DNA of 64,000 bases from Liopterus haemorrhoidalis (Eukaryota; Arthropoda; Insecta; Coleoptera; Dytiscidae): positions 21,785,403 to 21,849,402 of the forward strand of contig OZ020617.1 in the NCBI GenBank assembly GCA_963971575.1, given 5' to 3'. Positions 9,161-20,900 of this stretch are shown here, piece by piece. The position numbers were made by a program, and so were the translations under genes. Numbering within the stretch: the stretch's first letter is position 1; each line of letters starts with the position of its first letter. A model generated the notes under the pieces. It worked only from the letters and a program-made list of their open reading frames with translations, was not told the DNA's origin and did no database searches.

Positions 9161-10255
9161 AGAAACAATATCTTATAAACTTCTTTTATTAGTCAATAAA
9201 TATTATCATGTGAGTGGTTTGATGGAAAACAACTCCTGGTTTTAATATTTGATAGAATGTAGTCTCCCGTCCACCCCATGCTGGTCAGCATTGCCTTGAA
9301 CCTGTTTAGACGCTGACAAATAGTTTTTTAATCAAACGGCTGTGTATCATAATGTCTAGGTGTCACACGCTTGACCTTTGCGACACCACTGTGGCAATAT
9401 AAATAACTAAACAATAACTATATTAATTTTATAGCATGTATAGCATTACAACTTGAATCAATTGCATTTTTAGGAACAAAAATTTATAATTAAAGTAGGT
9501 GCCATTTATTGTGATCACTGGAAATTAGAATCACCTGCTTTATAAAGGCCGATTCAAAATGGTACAATTAAATGCATTTTAGTCGTTTATTAGAATCACA
9601 TTCGCATATTGAAATCAATATCAAAAGAATTTTTTAACACTTAAAATGTTGAGGGAACGAGTTCAAAGAAACGGGTGGTGATGATTATATTTGTAGATAC
9701 TTGAAAAGTTGAAAAATCTATATATAGACTTTATAGTGTGAATTCAAGACCAACAAAACTAAAAAAGAAAACTTAAGTAATTTATAATATATTCAACAAA
9801 AGTTTATTCAACAAAAAAATTGCTGTATGGAGACAATCGAATTGAGCCAATTTATTTATTTATTACACTACAGACATAGTCCTTTTTGTGTACGTAGACA
9901 AACATACAATATACATACATACTAACATATTTTTATATTGTACTGTTCGCGCCTCCAGCGCGAATTTAGCAGATTTTTCAGTTTTAGTTATTTATTTATT
10001 TTTCAACTGGTAGACAATAAACTGTTTTTATTCTGTTATACAGAATATACTGTTTGTCAAATATCTCGTGACAGGGCGGTTTTTATGGTGCGCATAGAAA
10101 GAGAACAGTGATAGACAGTGACAAATGCAGTGATCAGTCAAAGATACAAGTATCTATTCACATTCTAACACTTGTACATTAAATTTTTTAGTAACGAGGG
10201 GAAAACAAAAACATAATTCGAGACGCGGCAGAAAATTTACCAGTCTTTGAGCTGC
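9161..10255. other. Stretch without recognised genes
   Basis: AT-rich. TTTATTTATTTATTACACTACA near 9850 looks like a LINE 3' end. At 9953-9971 TTCGCGCCTCCAGCGCGAA forms a perfect 7-bp stem with a 5-base loop. TGTTCGCG... to ...CGTGACA (9952-10073) has LTR-like edges and an AATAAA, but no second copy was found. Nothing firm. Confidence 0.4.
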
Positions 10256-10660
10256 CAAGACAACTTTAAAGGAGACTGACTCGTGTCCGAACCGGTCATG
10301 GAATATATAATGACCTGATCTTTTAATGGTGTAAGACAAATTCTCCGGCTTGTGACTGTGCTGCGCCTTTGCAGACAATGGACCATATACTCGTAGTAAG
10401 CCATTGCCCACTGAGATGTTTCCCTGGTGGTATCCCCGAAATAAACGAGGCTACTTCATCCGCTTACAGTGGTTAAAAAATCTTTATATCGATGTGTAAC
10501 CCACCCTATATATTTGTCACTACTACATTTTATTATTTATTATTCTTTTAATTGTAAATTATTTTCTTTGTGACTGTTTTAACTATGTAATTATTATTGT
10601 ATTACCTTATGTAGCTTTTCATAGGAAATATATATATTTTATTTCGATTGTACTGAATTT
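10256..10660 (+). pseudogene. LINE ORF2 C-terminus with zinc-knuckle-like end, decayed
   Basis: Plus-strand frames contain RTGHGIYNDLIF, CDC, TMDHILVSHCPLRCFPGG and an AxxWLKNLYIDV ending. The order (R-TGHG, SPxCDC, T-M-HI-xx-CP, FPGG, W-L) is the Cys/His-rich tail at the end of many LINE ORF2 proteins. Frames are broken by stops and shifts. An AT-rich 3' untranslated region follows to about 10660. No RT domain remains, so the copy is strongly 5'-truncated. Confidence 0.65.
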
Positions 10661-11975
10661 TTCTTAACAGCTTTCATAATTGCATTGTCAATACCACATT
10701 ACTGTTGGCAACTATTTTCTGGAACATTAGTGCTGTAGGATAGATTACTCCGAATCTCTTTTTATCCATTCATGACTTTTGAAAGCAAAACTTTAATATC
10801 AGGTGGCATTACTCCGTTTTCATTGTCATTTTCAGCATTCGACGTACTCATAGATGATTGCAAATCTTCAGTTAGCTCGGTCGCAATCATCAAATTATTA
10901 TCTGCATCAATGTAGTCATCATAATTTACATCTGCATCAACAACAACAACTCCAAATATATATTACCTACTTCACAGAGGTGCCGCTAACATGTAAAGTG
11001 CAATTTTGAAAACATTTTTTTTTTCTTCTTTCTTTATTTTTCTCTATTTAATTTTTATTAGATAGATATATTTATTATTAAATATTTTATATTTACATTA
11101 TGTTTAGGAACTGGTTTATAATAACTTAATAATAATTATGTAATTTTCGCTTTTCGGTGACTTCAAATTCTCGAAATAGAATTCACTCACCGCTGCAGCA
11201 GCTAAACTTATTCCATTAGCAGCATTTTCACAATTTATATTAAATTAATATCAATTGAAAAACACAAAAATTTATAGAGAAGATTTGGCAGATTTGAACG
11301 AGTTCAATTCATCACTGGACTTATATATACTTATACTGTCATATATACTTTCTAGAAATGCTAATGCTTATATTTTTATTTTAATAATGATTTATTTGTG
11401 TTAAAATACGTTTACTGAATATGCGATTTTAAATAGCTTTCGTTGAAGCGGGCATCATTTGCTACGTCCTGTTTAGTTAGCAACAAAAAATGTTTGTTTA
11501 TACAGACTTGTTATATAAACATTGTACTGTCTCTCGTTAAATGAAATCTATGTTTGTCGTTCATAACGCATTTTCTTGAAATTATCAGTTAACAATAGTT
11601 TAAGAAACTATGTAGTAGAGACCATTATGACAGTCCTTAGAATACCGATGATTCCTACAATTTTTCGATTTCAGTTCAAGCGCTTCCCATTTGCTGTCAG
11701 GGCTTGTTTTGCGATGAAGTCGCTAGGTTAAATTTTGAAGATAGCTGCCGTTGATTTGCGGGATCCATGCTTCTCGCGTGACCATTTATATGTAGCGTGT
11801 TCGTATGTCTGTTCTAGCAACAATCTTTACCTGCTAGCTTTATGAAAAACATTTTTTATAAAGAGGCTCTCAGATAAGTATTCCTGTTCAATTTAATCCT
11901 GGTCTTTTACATATGTATAGCATTGTCTTATGTTGGGTCACCTAATGACGAACAGGTCTGTTATAAGTTCCAAGA
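10661..11975. other. Stretch without recognised features
   Basis: AT-rich sequence with no supported ORF, inverted ends or tandem repeat. It may be intron or old repeat. Confidence 0.5.
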
Positions 11976-11983
11976 AAATGTAG

Positions 11984-12045
11984 GTTAATAATAATAATAA
12001 TTATTATTATTATTGACGTATAATAATAATTATTATTATACGTAA
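11984..12045. repeat. Two adjacent AT palindromes
   Basis: AATAATAATAATTATTATTATT-type sequence near 11986-12014 is self-complementary. It is followed by a second perfect palindrome of ACGTATAATAATAA with its complement (about 12016-12043). Both lie at the 3' side of a minus-strand LINE and may derive from its TAA-type tail. Confidence 0.75.
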
Positions 12046-12059
12046 ATAACAGAGCAGAA

Positions 12060-12965
12060 GCCTAAGATTTTAATACTCATAAAATTAAGTAAACAAGCGG
12101 TACATACATTATAAACTACATCAAAAATATCATCAAAAATAAGTAATCAATTTCACAAAGAATAAAGATAAGATTGCGAGTTGAGTTCACGTCTGGAATA
12201 CACGGTTCGGAAGGAAATGTTCCCTAGTTGTCATTCGTAACTTCTGATGGGACAACTTCAAAGGATGCCCGCGAAGGCGCTGGTTGACGTTCTTTATAAA
12301 GAAGTAATCTAGGTTAATGGACACTGTGTCTGTAAGGACACGAAATAATTGTATCAGATCACCTCTTTCTTGTCTCTTTACAAGAGTGGGCAACTGTAAG
12401 TTATTCAGCCTTTCTTCATATGGGACATTCGACATTCTGGGATAGCAGAGTTATGTGGCTCATCGCTGAACGCTTTCCAATAGCTTGATGTCTTTCTTCA
12501 GATGGATTAATACCGAAACGGCAAATTCCAAATGTGGTCGAATATACGTGGCGTAAAGTTTCTTGTTTAGTGTAGGCGATGGATGTAGAAAAGCTTTTCG
12601 AAATAAAAATATCATCCGGTTGGCCCTCTGACAGACTTTAGTGACTTGAGTAGACCAACTTAAGTCACTGAACTCTCTAGATAAGTCACCCCCTACTCTA
12701 ACTCTAAATGACCTTTCCGATAAAAAGGACTTTATCCATGCTAATAGATAACCACGCACACCCAAGTGATCCAGTTTGGCCAAAAGACATCTGCACGGTA
12801 CTTTGTCGCAAGCTTTATGAAAATCCAGGTACACTACGTCAGCTGGTTCTGAGTTATCAAGGATACAGTCCAATCATTGACAGCAGATAGCAAATTTGTC
12901 TCGACAGATCTACCAGGAAGAAAACCACGCTGATGTTGAGATATTATGTTGTTTTCCTCTATAAA
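12060..12965 (-). pseudogene. CR1-like LINE RT remnant with internal deletion
   Basis: On the minus strand: QHQRGFLPGRSVETNLLSAV, then VVYLDFHKACDKVPCRCLL (RT motif with the first catalytic Asp), then LAWIKSFLSERSFRVRVGG. The text then jumps from SREFSDL to QVTKVCQRANRMIFLF. The GVPQGS and YADD blocks are therefore deleted. The C-terminal part YIRPHLEFAV, PYEERLNNLQLPTLVKRQERGDLIQ and a final REHFLPNRV segment follow. There is one frameshift near 12855 and a stop near 12440. The RGDLI and F-x-R segments fit the CR1/L2-like groups. Confidence 0.85.
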
Positions 12966-12975
12966 TAATAACAGA

Positions 12976-13008
12976 ATGTCCCCGAGCGAAGCCGAACGAG
13001 ACAGCTAG
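12976..13008 (+). mobile_element. Helitron 3' terminus remnant ending CTAG
   Basis: CCCCGAGCGAAGCCGAACG followed by AGACAGCTAG resembles the GC-rich hairpin plus CTRR end of Helitron elements. Only about 30 bp of this copy is present. The next base starts another Helitron-like 5' end (TC). Confidence 0.55.
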
Positions 13009-14525
13009 TCTTTATATATAAAAGAGAATATTTGTGGCTATGTCCGGAAATTCTAACATTGAATTGAGTTGAAATTTTGCATACAGTTAGGAAATGCTTT
13101 CATCATAACTAGAAAAATCGAAAATCTCAAAAAAGTCCCATCAGAAACGAGAAATTAATAATTTTGTTTTTAATTATATTGGACCATCGAAGTATGTATG
13201 ATGCGTTCAGTGAGATCGCGGAAATTTCGTTTCATTGGTTGTTTGGACAACTATAGTAAGTTCGTGGAACATCGGCCAATATCGTTCGACACGATTAATC
13301 ATTGTTCTGCTATAGGTGATTTTATTCAGTTATTTAGCAAAATTTATGTTTAGTGTATGCAGAGTGAGACTTACGTCGAGCATCTGTTTTCTGATTTTTT
13401 ATTTTTGCACATTTTTAAGAATTTTGTTAATTTTATTTATTTATTTTTTATCTATTATTTTATATAGATATTTAAATATAATAGTAAAATATTTTATATA
13501 CATAAAACAGAAAATCTGTGTATACCGAGTTGAAATTTGGTATATACATAGGTAGGAAATGCAGTCAAAATAAGGAGGCAAATCGAAAATCAGAAGAAAA
13601 AAAAAAGTATCACTTATGACGTAGACTTAACAGAAAAATTGCTTATAAAAAGAAAACAACTTTTTTTAATGTTTTTTTTTTTTTTTCAAATGGATTGATA
13701 TCTATTACGGGAGTTACGAAGGGATAACCTAAAACTAAACTTTTGAAATATCTCATTTACTTTTGACTTACCAGCAAAAACGCACATGAGAAAAATTGAT
13801 TGAAATAAAAAAAAAAAAACAAATATAATATGTTGTTCTATAAATTATTCAATTGGTTGAGCAGCTGGAATAGGGAGGAGGGGGGTGTGTGCTAAAACTA
13901 AAATACTGGAAATATCTAGCTTATTATTTACTTTACATCAACAATTTATAAAGATAATTTTTTTTTTATTGAAGAACGATTATTTTCTGTTTAGTGTAGC
14001 TTTTGAATATTTAGGGGGACAGAGGGAGCGCTACTTATAAACTTGAAATATCTCTCTTATTATTGACTTAACATTAAACATGTGCATAACAACAGTTGTT
14101 ATAATATCAACTAGTGCACCCGTTGCCAACTGTGTTGGCAAACAAATCATTACCTTAATGTGGAACTTGCTCGACACCTCAGACTTCTTTCTCTAGCCAT
14201 ACGCCTAACTTCATCCAATTCAAATTGAATCAACTCTTCGCCCATTATTAAAAACTGGACAAATAATGAGCATTAATCCGAATTATTAATTCATTAACTT
14301 TTTAAGATGGGAAAACGATTCATTTTCACTCAGTGCATTATAGTCTAGTACCTACGCACCATATTTTACGTTGATACTGCACTTAATGATAATGGAATGC
14401 CATTTGGCACACGTGTTCCTTATAAAAATTGAATCATTTTGACCCGCAGCACCTATTTGTGAATCGAGGCAAATTCAAGATGGCGGTGAAACTAGCGCGC
14501 CAATTACGATAACGATAACTAATTT

Positions 14526-14783
14526 TTATGATACAGCAAAATAGCTAAATACATATTTGTACAATGGACCTTTAGCTACAATTTGCCGCGTCGTGCGCGA
14601 ATTTCCGTCACTTAGTTTACAAGATACCGTCCATAATTCATTCTCAGACGCAAAAAAGTGATTTCCGAAATGGATAACGAATTTCGTATGATATGGCTCG
14701 TTTTCTATTAACTTAATGCCGTAGATTACGAATCTGTTATCAAAATGGCGAAAATTTAAAATTTTGATAGATTTTTTTCCCAA
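14526..14783 (-). CDS. Arm-encoded 85-residue ORF, left copy
   Basis: An ORF of 85 codons with a GTG/TTG-type or ATG-like start near 14783 and a stop at 14526. The product is basic and aromatic-rich, with no recognised domain, signal peptide or membrane segment. Its twin in the right arm (16860-17117) differs at only a few residues (for example Ile/Ser and Val-Phe/Leu-Leu). The agreement follows from the near-identity of the arms, so conservation as protein is not shown. It may not be coding. Confidence 0.25.
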   Translation of the reverse strand: MGKKSIKILNFRHFDNRFVIYGIKLIENEPYHTKFVIHFGNHFFASENELWTVSCKLSDGNSRTTRQIVAKGPLYKYVFSYFAVS

Positions 14784-16859
14784 ATTCGAGACATGATGAT
14801 ATTCTCTATCACTGCAAATCTGCGTATATTAATATTTTATTTCAATTCTTCCTAAATCTGTAGGGCATATCCTTGTCTACAAGAATATGTGCAGAATTTT
14901 TCTCTGCAGGGCGCCAAAATTAAGGTAGCGGCCGAAATATGTAAAATCTCAACTTCGTATTATTTTGACACTCTTTATATCTTTTTCGACCAAATCGGAT
15001 CTGTAAATTACAAAAATGAAATAAAAAATGGCATATGACTTGTTATTATTCGGGTTTGGCCCGAAATGAAATAAAAAAATTACATATCCGGCCGGAACGG
15101 CTGTAAATTATGACATTTAAGTAAGATACTCCATGCATATACGGAATGCATCAATTTGCTTAGGTTTGTTCGCAGCACCTGGTCTCAAATGAAGCCGCTT
15201 TCGAAATAACGCTCGAAAATCGAATTTTGCTATTTACATCAAATTTGTTGAGTTGTATATCAATTTCGGGTATATTGAAGTCGTAGATTTCGAAAATTGA
15301 ATTAATTTAAAGATTTGCTACACATAAGATTGTATTTTTCCCGAAAAAAAATAATTACATCTATTCTTTACATAGCAGTGAGATTCATTCATTGCACGAC
15401 AGTGAAGTGTCTCTCCATCCAAAAGAGTAGTAAATAGCAGTTCTGACAAAATAATATAGATTACTACATACTTAATACGATTCTAATGGTGGCCGAAAAC
15501 TATTCTTTCGAAAATGGTTAAAATATTTTCAGATATTTTTACCAGTTATCAGGACAAAAATTTAATGTGTTGATATATCCTCTATATGTGCCAATAATAC
15601 TGACTTCCTCTACTACTTAATTCTATACAAAATGAAGATATTCGATAAATTCTTATTCAACACTAGTCTGAATCGAAGTCGAAACCTGGTGTGAAACATT
15701 ATTTTGCATAATTAATTGAAGGAACATTTTAAATAAACTTTAATTTAAGAAATAATAAGTAATTTTTAATTATTAGGGAACGGACGTAATTAGCCCCTGA
15801 ACTTGACTTGACGTTTTCATAGGTGTAGTTTTTAAAAATATAATTTTGAAATATTTTACCCTTTAAAAATTTAAAATAAACCTAAATTAAAATTAATAAC
15901 GGCAATAATCAGTACAATTGATGGCATGAATGGCCATACTCTATCTCACTAGAATTTTATCTTTACATAGGCCCACCCAATTAGTGAGGCTTTCGACTTT
16001 GATTTGTAAACAAATATAAATTATTTTGTAAGGCAGGACTGGAAGTCAGTATTATTAGCAAACATTAAGGAACTATAAACACATTAAAATGTCCTAATAA
16101 CTGGTAAAAATATTAGAGAATATTTTAATCATTTTCGAAAGAATAGTTTTCGGCCACCATTAGAATCGTATTAAGAGTGTAGTAATCTATATTATTTTGT
16201 CAGAACTGCTATATACTACTCTTTTGGATGGAGAGACACTTCACTGTCGTGCAATGAATCTCACTGCTATGTAAATAATATATGTAATTATTTTTTTTCG
16301 GGCAAAATACAATCTTATGTGTAGCAAATCTTTAAATTAATTCAATTTTCGAAATCTACGACTTCAATATACCCGAAATTGATATACAACTCAACAAATT
16401 TGATGTAAATAGCAAAATTCGATTTTCGAGCGTTATTTCGAAAGCGGCTTCATTTGAGACCAGGTGCTGCGAACAAACCTAAGCAAATTGATGCATTCCG
16501 TATATGTATGGAGTATCTTACTTAAATGTCATAATTTACAGCCGTTCCGGCCGGATATGTAAGTTTTTTTATTTCATTTCGGGCAAAACCCGAATAATAA
16601 CCAATCATATGCCATTTTTTATTTCATTTTTGTAATTTACAGGTCCGATTTGGTCGAAAACAATATAAAGAGTGTCAAAATAATACGAAGTTGAGACTTT
16701 ACACATTTCGGCCGCTACCTTAATTTTGGCGCCCCGCAGAGAAAAATTCCGCACATGTTCTTGTAGCCAAGGATATGCCTTACAGATTTAGGAAGAATTG
16801 CAACAAAATAATAATATACGCAGATTTGAAGTGATAGAGAATATCATCATGTCTCGAAT

Positions 16860-17117
16860 TTGGGAAAAAAATCTATCAAAATTTTAAATTTTCGCCATTT
16901 TGATAACAGATTCGTAATCTACGGCATTAAGTTAATAGAAAACGAGCCATATCATACGAAATTCGTTAGCCATTTCGGAAATCACTTTTTTGCGTCTGAG
17001 AATGAATTATGGACGGTATCTTGTAAACTAAGTGACGGAAATTCGCGTACGACGCGGCAAATTGTAGCTAAAGGTCCATTGTATAAATATCTATTGAGCT
17101 ATTTTGCTGTATCATAA
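16860..17117 (+). CDS. Arm-encoded 85-residue ORF, right copy
   Basis: Mirror image of the 14526-14783 frame with about four residue differences. No family is recognised. Whether it is translated is unknown; the nucleotide identity of the arms alone can explain the shared frame. Confidence 0.25.
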   Translation: MGKKSIKILNFRHFDNRFVIYGIKLIENEPYHTKFVSHFGNHFFASENELWTVSCKLSDGNSRTTRQIVAKGPLYKYLLSYFAVS

Positions 17118-17599
17118 GAATTAGTTATCGTTATCGTAATTGGCGCGCTAGTTTCTCCGCCATCTTGAATTTGCCTCGATTCACAAATAGGTGCTGCGGG
17201 TCAAAATGATTCAATTTTTATAAGGAACACGTGTGCCAAATGGCATTCCATTATCATCAAGTGCAGTATCTTTCGACGTAGGCACCAGACTATTATATTT
17301 ATAATGTTAAAACTAAAAATGATTTAAGACGTTAAATTTAAAATATATTTATTAAAATTAATTTTCCATTTTCTTATATAATATAAAAATACACACACGG
17401 AAAAAACGCACACAGATTAATACGCAAACGGAAAAAAACACACATGAAAAAATACACTCACGGCAAAAAGGGCACACGGAAAAAAGCGTACTTACACTAT
17501 ATCTCAAATCAGGGGGTAGATTTACAATATCCCACTGAACACTGCGCATGCGTCACACACACGTCATTTGTTCAATATACAGAGATTCTAAACAGGTGG

Positions 17600-17812
17600 G
17601 ACTGTGCAGAACTTTTAAAACAATTTTAGGTGGTTTATTAAAAAAAAATAAAATAAACAGTTATCAACCATAACCTAAGATAGTGCTTTTAAGGTGAATC
17701 ACTGTCCCTAGCACTGCACAGAACAGTTAAAATACAATTTATTTTTAGGTGGTTTATAAAAAAAAAAAAAAAAATAAACAGTTATCAACCATATTTACTA
17801 ACGAAAAAAAGT
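17600..17812. repeat. Imperfect direct repeat (~105-bp unit, two copies)
   Basis: ACTGTGCAGAACTTTTAAAAC...TTAGGTGGTTTAT, an A-run and AACAGTTATCAACCATA occur at about 17600-17675 and again at 17708-17795 with small changes. It lies inside the Helitron-like element. Confidence 0.75.
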
Positions 17813-18243
17813 GCTCCGACCTATATAGATAGGTACGATTCATAAATCAGGAATAATCACGGAGTAATTATAATAAATATCATAATAATTATAATAAATA
17901 ATTTCGTAAGGTGCAACATAAAATGTTTCACGTGATCGGCGCTGCATTTGGCGATGAGTGATTCTCACATGGGCATTTTATGTGGCATTTTCCTGGATTA
18001 ACACAACGGGACACTTATACGTGTTGTTACTAAATGTCTATGCTACCAATGTTTACAAAGAAGTTCGTACTTAAATTATTTGTATAAGAAGCACATATTA
18101 ATACAATGGTAGATTAAAACAAATAATATATTTGAATGTAAAACGATTCGCAGGAACCAGTCTTGAATAGATTTCGAAATGGGCCCGATCTAAGCGGGCT
18201 AAGACTATTTTTTTCGGTAGCGAAGCAGCGGGTATACTGCTAG

Positions 18244-19690
18244 TATCGTATAAAATGAACAATTTTAATGAAATAAAATATTTTCGAACTATCTCATGTT
18301 AAAGCTCTCAAGCCAAAGTAGTTAATATATATATACACAGACCATAGGTGGGTTATAAAAACAGCAATTAATGTTTACTCTAAACACTGAAAATCTCCAA
18401 CACAGTTTTTAACGCATATTGAATATTGAACAGTCGCCTGGTTAAAATCGCTTTTAAACATTCTTCCTAAGGCGATTTTCAGTGAACTATTTGGAATGAT
18501 CACCACAGTATTAATTATTATTTGGAATTTTACATGATAAAATCGATAAATTTATTTCAAAATAATATAAATAAAGTCTGTTATAAGCTTAATATAAACG
18601 CGAGCTTTTTATGAAAAATAACAAATTTTACTGAAAACTTAATAAAAAAGTTAAACTGCGTGGTTTCTATGTTGAAAGATTCTTTAGTGTTTTAAGAAAA
18701 TGTTTATATTCTCTCATTAAAATTACTTTATTTTTTAATTTCTCGCAAGGCGTTGATTAAAGAACGTTTCTTTATTTTTAAAACACATATCTTAGTACGC
18801 TTTTAGTAATGAGAAAATGCTTTTGAGATTAACGAAAAAACATTAACTTTTAAAAAGAAAATGTAATAATGTGAAACAAAACACCGTCTAATGATATTTT
18901 TTTTTTGCTGTATTCATACAATGTTTATTTTTTACACATATTTCTTAAAGAATTTTTGGTTGTTTTGTTTTGATTATTTGTTTTATTTACCCTTAATTCG
19001 TTTTAATTACAAACACCGAGATGATGAAGAGATTTAATTTTAGATACGTTAAACCAAAGGTCAAAGAGTACTTTTGAAACTCGTAAGGAAGTCAAACAAA
19101 ACAAAAACATCGATGTCACCTCTGACATCGTGTTTAACTTTCTACAGGAGTTGGTTCTTAGAAGAGTCCTAGCTACCAACTCAGTGGTCTACAGCTAAGT
19201 TTCAAGATTTTAGGTCATACAGATGACCTGAATCACAGGTCAACAAGGTTTTACTAACATGTATGAAAACAATGATTTTTAGTTAAATCCAATACCCAGA
19301 TTCTAAATCTGAACTCAAAAATCACAATTTTTATTTATTCATGAAACAAATTTAAATGTAATTATTTGAATTTTGGCGTTCGTGACTGCAAAGAGAGGGG
19401 GGGTATTTTGTTATTGTTTTCATTTTACTTGTCACCTTGTGATATTTCAATCGAAGTTTCGACGTAACACAAGTGCGAAAAGTAGTGTATAATAGTTTAG
19501 TGTTATATAATTACAAAGAAGGGACACCATCGTGGCTGTATTAATTTGCCAGATAATTTTTGTTATGTGTTTGGTCAATTTACAACAAAAACACAACGTA
19601 GGATCATAACAAATGTAGTAAAACAAGTCTATTATAATTATTTTGGCTGCCATGTTGGAGACTAAGATAAAACCTGGGCGCCACATACAT
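18244..19690. other. Stretch without recognised genes
   Basis: AT-rich, no supported ORF or terminal repeats. TCAGTTTAGAATCTG-like and poly-A/T stretches only. Confidence 0.5.
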
Positions 19691-19698
19691 GCTGTATA

Positions 19699-20100
19699 TT
19701 GTGCTATGTAAATTTAGTTCAGTGGTTGAAGGGAAAGAAAAATACTATGGCATTTAGTGTACTAATGATATGGCGTGAACCTACAAAGCAATCTACAGAC
19801 TGTTACTTTTGTATGACAAAAATTTCTGGATTCTCAAGAAAAAACAAAAATAAAATTGAATATCCTGACATTCCTTTTATTATGAAACCAGTGTTACATG
19901 GGACTGACATTCCATTTCCTAAACCACCTTCTTGTATAATATTCTTGTATTTCTTCTTCTGATTGGGAACAGTTTCTAAATTTAACTAATGAAATTGTAG
20001 AAGAGCACATAGTAGGTCCACCGACTTCTTCGATCCGGATTACGACTTTCGAAGCAGTGCCGAACCACATCTCATAACGCAAACTGAACTAAACGATTTA
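19699..20100 (+). pseudogene. Fragment of an uncharacterised repeat-associated Cys-motif protein
   Basis: The frame from 19699 contains MIWREPTKQSTDCYFC, then GFSRKNKNKIEYPDIP and a PVLHGTDIPFPKPP stretch. A second frame near 20040-20090 reads DYDFRSSAEPHLITQTEL, then NDLARD. I recall the W-REP...DCYFC / YP-IP / PVPHG-IP-P / LNDL-RDL order from multicopy uncharacterised proteins in insect genomes, probably transposon-linked, but I cannot name the family. Frameshifts near 19955 and a stop after RD show that it is broken. Confidence 0.45.
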
Positions 20101-20900
20101 GCGCGAGATTAAGATTTAAATTTAAAGTGACGAGCAAGGTGAATGGTTTCACCTGGATATAAGTACAATTGAATATCGTTATCAGGGAGGGTGGGAATCA
20201 ACTATGATGGGAGACTAGTGCTGGTTTTTGCAAATATTACTTTTTTATCTTATTTTTGTTTTCATGATTTATATTTTATTCAGTATTGTTTATGTAAGTT
20301 TTTCAGTATTGTTTTTTTTTACACAATAAAAATTTATTTTCATTAATACAGTTGTATATATATTTTTAAATGATTCCTTGGAACAGTTACACTGATAATA
20401 ACGTAAATTCTTCAAAGTTGAATAACTAAAAATCTGAGGGTGCTACAAACTTTTTACTGACATTTTCGTGAATAGTAGGTTTTATTTATCCTAAAACAGT
20501 TAATTTTACTCATGTTATTAAAAAAAGTTCAAATTTATTGCCTAGTGATATTATTTTCAATAAGGTTTGTGTAATATATTTGATTCAAATTATTGAAGTC
20601 GAAGCTCAAAAAGTAACTCTCAATATCAGAATCAATGTCAGTAGATACAGTCATGCAGAGAAGACAACTTATAAATTAATGGTCACAAAATTCGCACTTA
20701 ACTATAAATTGTATAATTTCCAATGTCATCCATTTGAGTAATTTGCCAATATTAATTTTTGACTGCTTTCAAATGTCTTCGAAACTTTCCTAAATGGTTT
20801 GGGGAATCTCAGTGCCTAGTGGTATTACAGGTGAGTTAAGGGCACAGTAAACACCCCACACATTAAAAGTTTCCCATACAGAACTAACAATCTAAATTAA
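20101..20900. other. Stretch without recognised features
   Basis: AT-rich sequence with no supported gene or repeat structure. A 67-codon frame at 20538 has no recognisable content. Confidence 0.5.

Larger units (their letters stand above)
14341..17293. mobile_element. Giant inverted repeat (foldback-like element), arms ~1.2 kb
   Basis: The left arm (about 14341-15610) returns as reverse complement in the right arm (about 16040-17293) with few mismatches and small indels; the spacer is about 430 bp. Matching landmarks: GGCGCGCTAGTTTC, the CATCTTGAATTTGCC block, the CCGGCCGGA block and GGTGGCCGAAAACTATTC near the inner edge. Both arms encode the same 85-residue frame pointing outward. A diverged third copy of the outer arm is at 34963-35290, so this is a dispersed family and not a one-off duplication. 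No target duplication was found. Confidence 0.8.
13009..18243 (+). mobile_element. Helitron-like element containing a large inverted repeat
   Basis: Starts TCTTTATATATAAAAGAGAA and ends GCAGCGGGTATACTGCTAG (CTAG at 18240-18243, followed by T). A TC 5' end and a CTRR 3' end without target duplication are the Helitron pattern. The left 1.3 kb holds related modules with GAGTTGAAATTT, GGAAATGC and GAAATATCTC...ATTATTGACTTA. Similar modules recur at 20.9-21.3, 34.6-35.7 and 46.2 kb in this window. No Rep/helicase coding is visible. About 3 kb in the middle is a separate inverted-repeat unit (14341-17293). Confidence 0.6.

Noticed and set aside
9952..10073. Short solo LTR (TGTTCGCG ... CGTGACA with AATAAA)
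   Set aside because: No second copy, target duplication or primer site was found; the TG/CA edges alone are weak.
10154..10411. 85-codon minus-strand ORF
   Set aside because: It is antisense to a decayed LINE ORF2 C-terminus whose motifs are recognisable on the plus strand.
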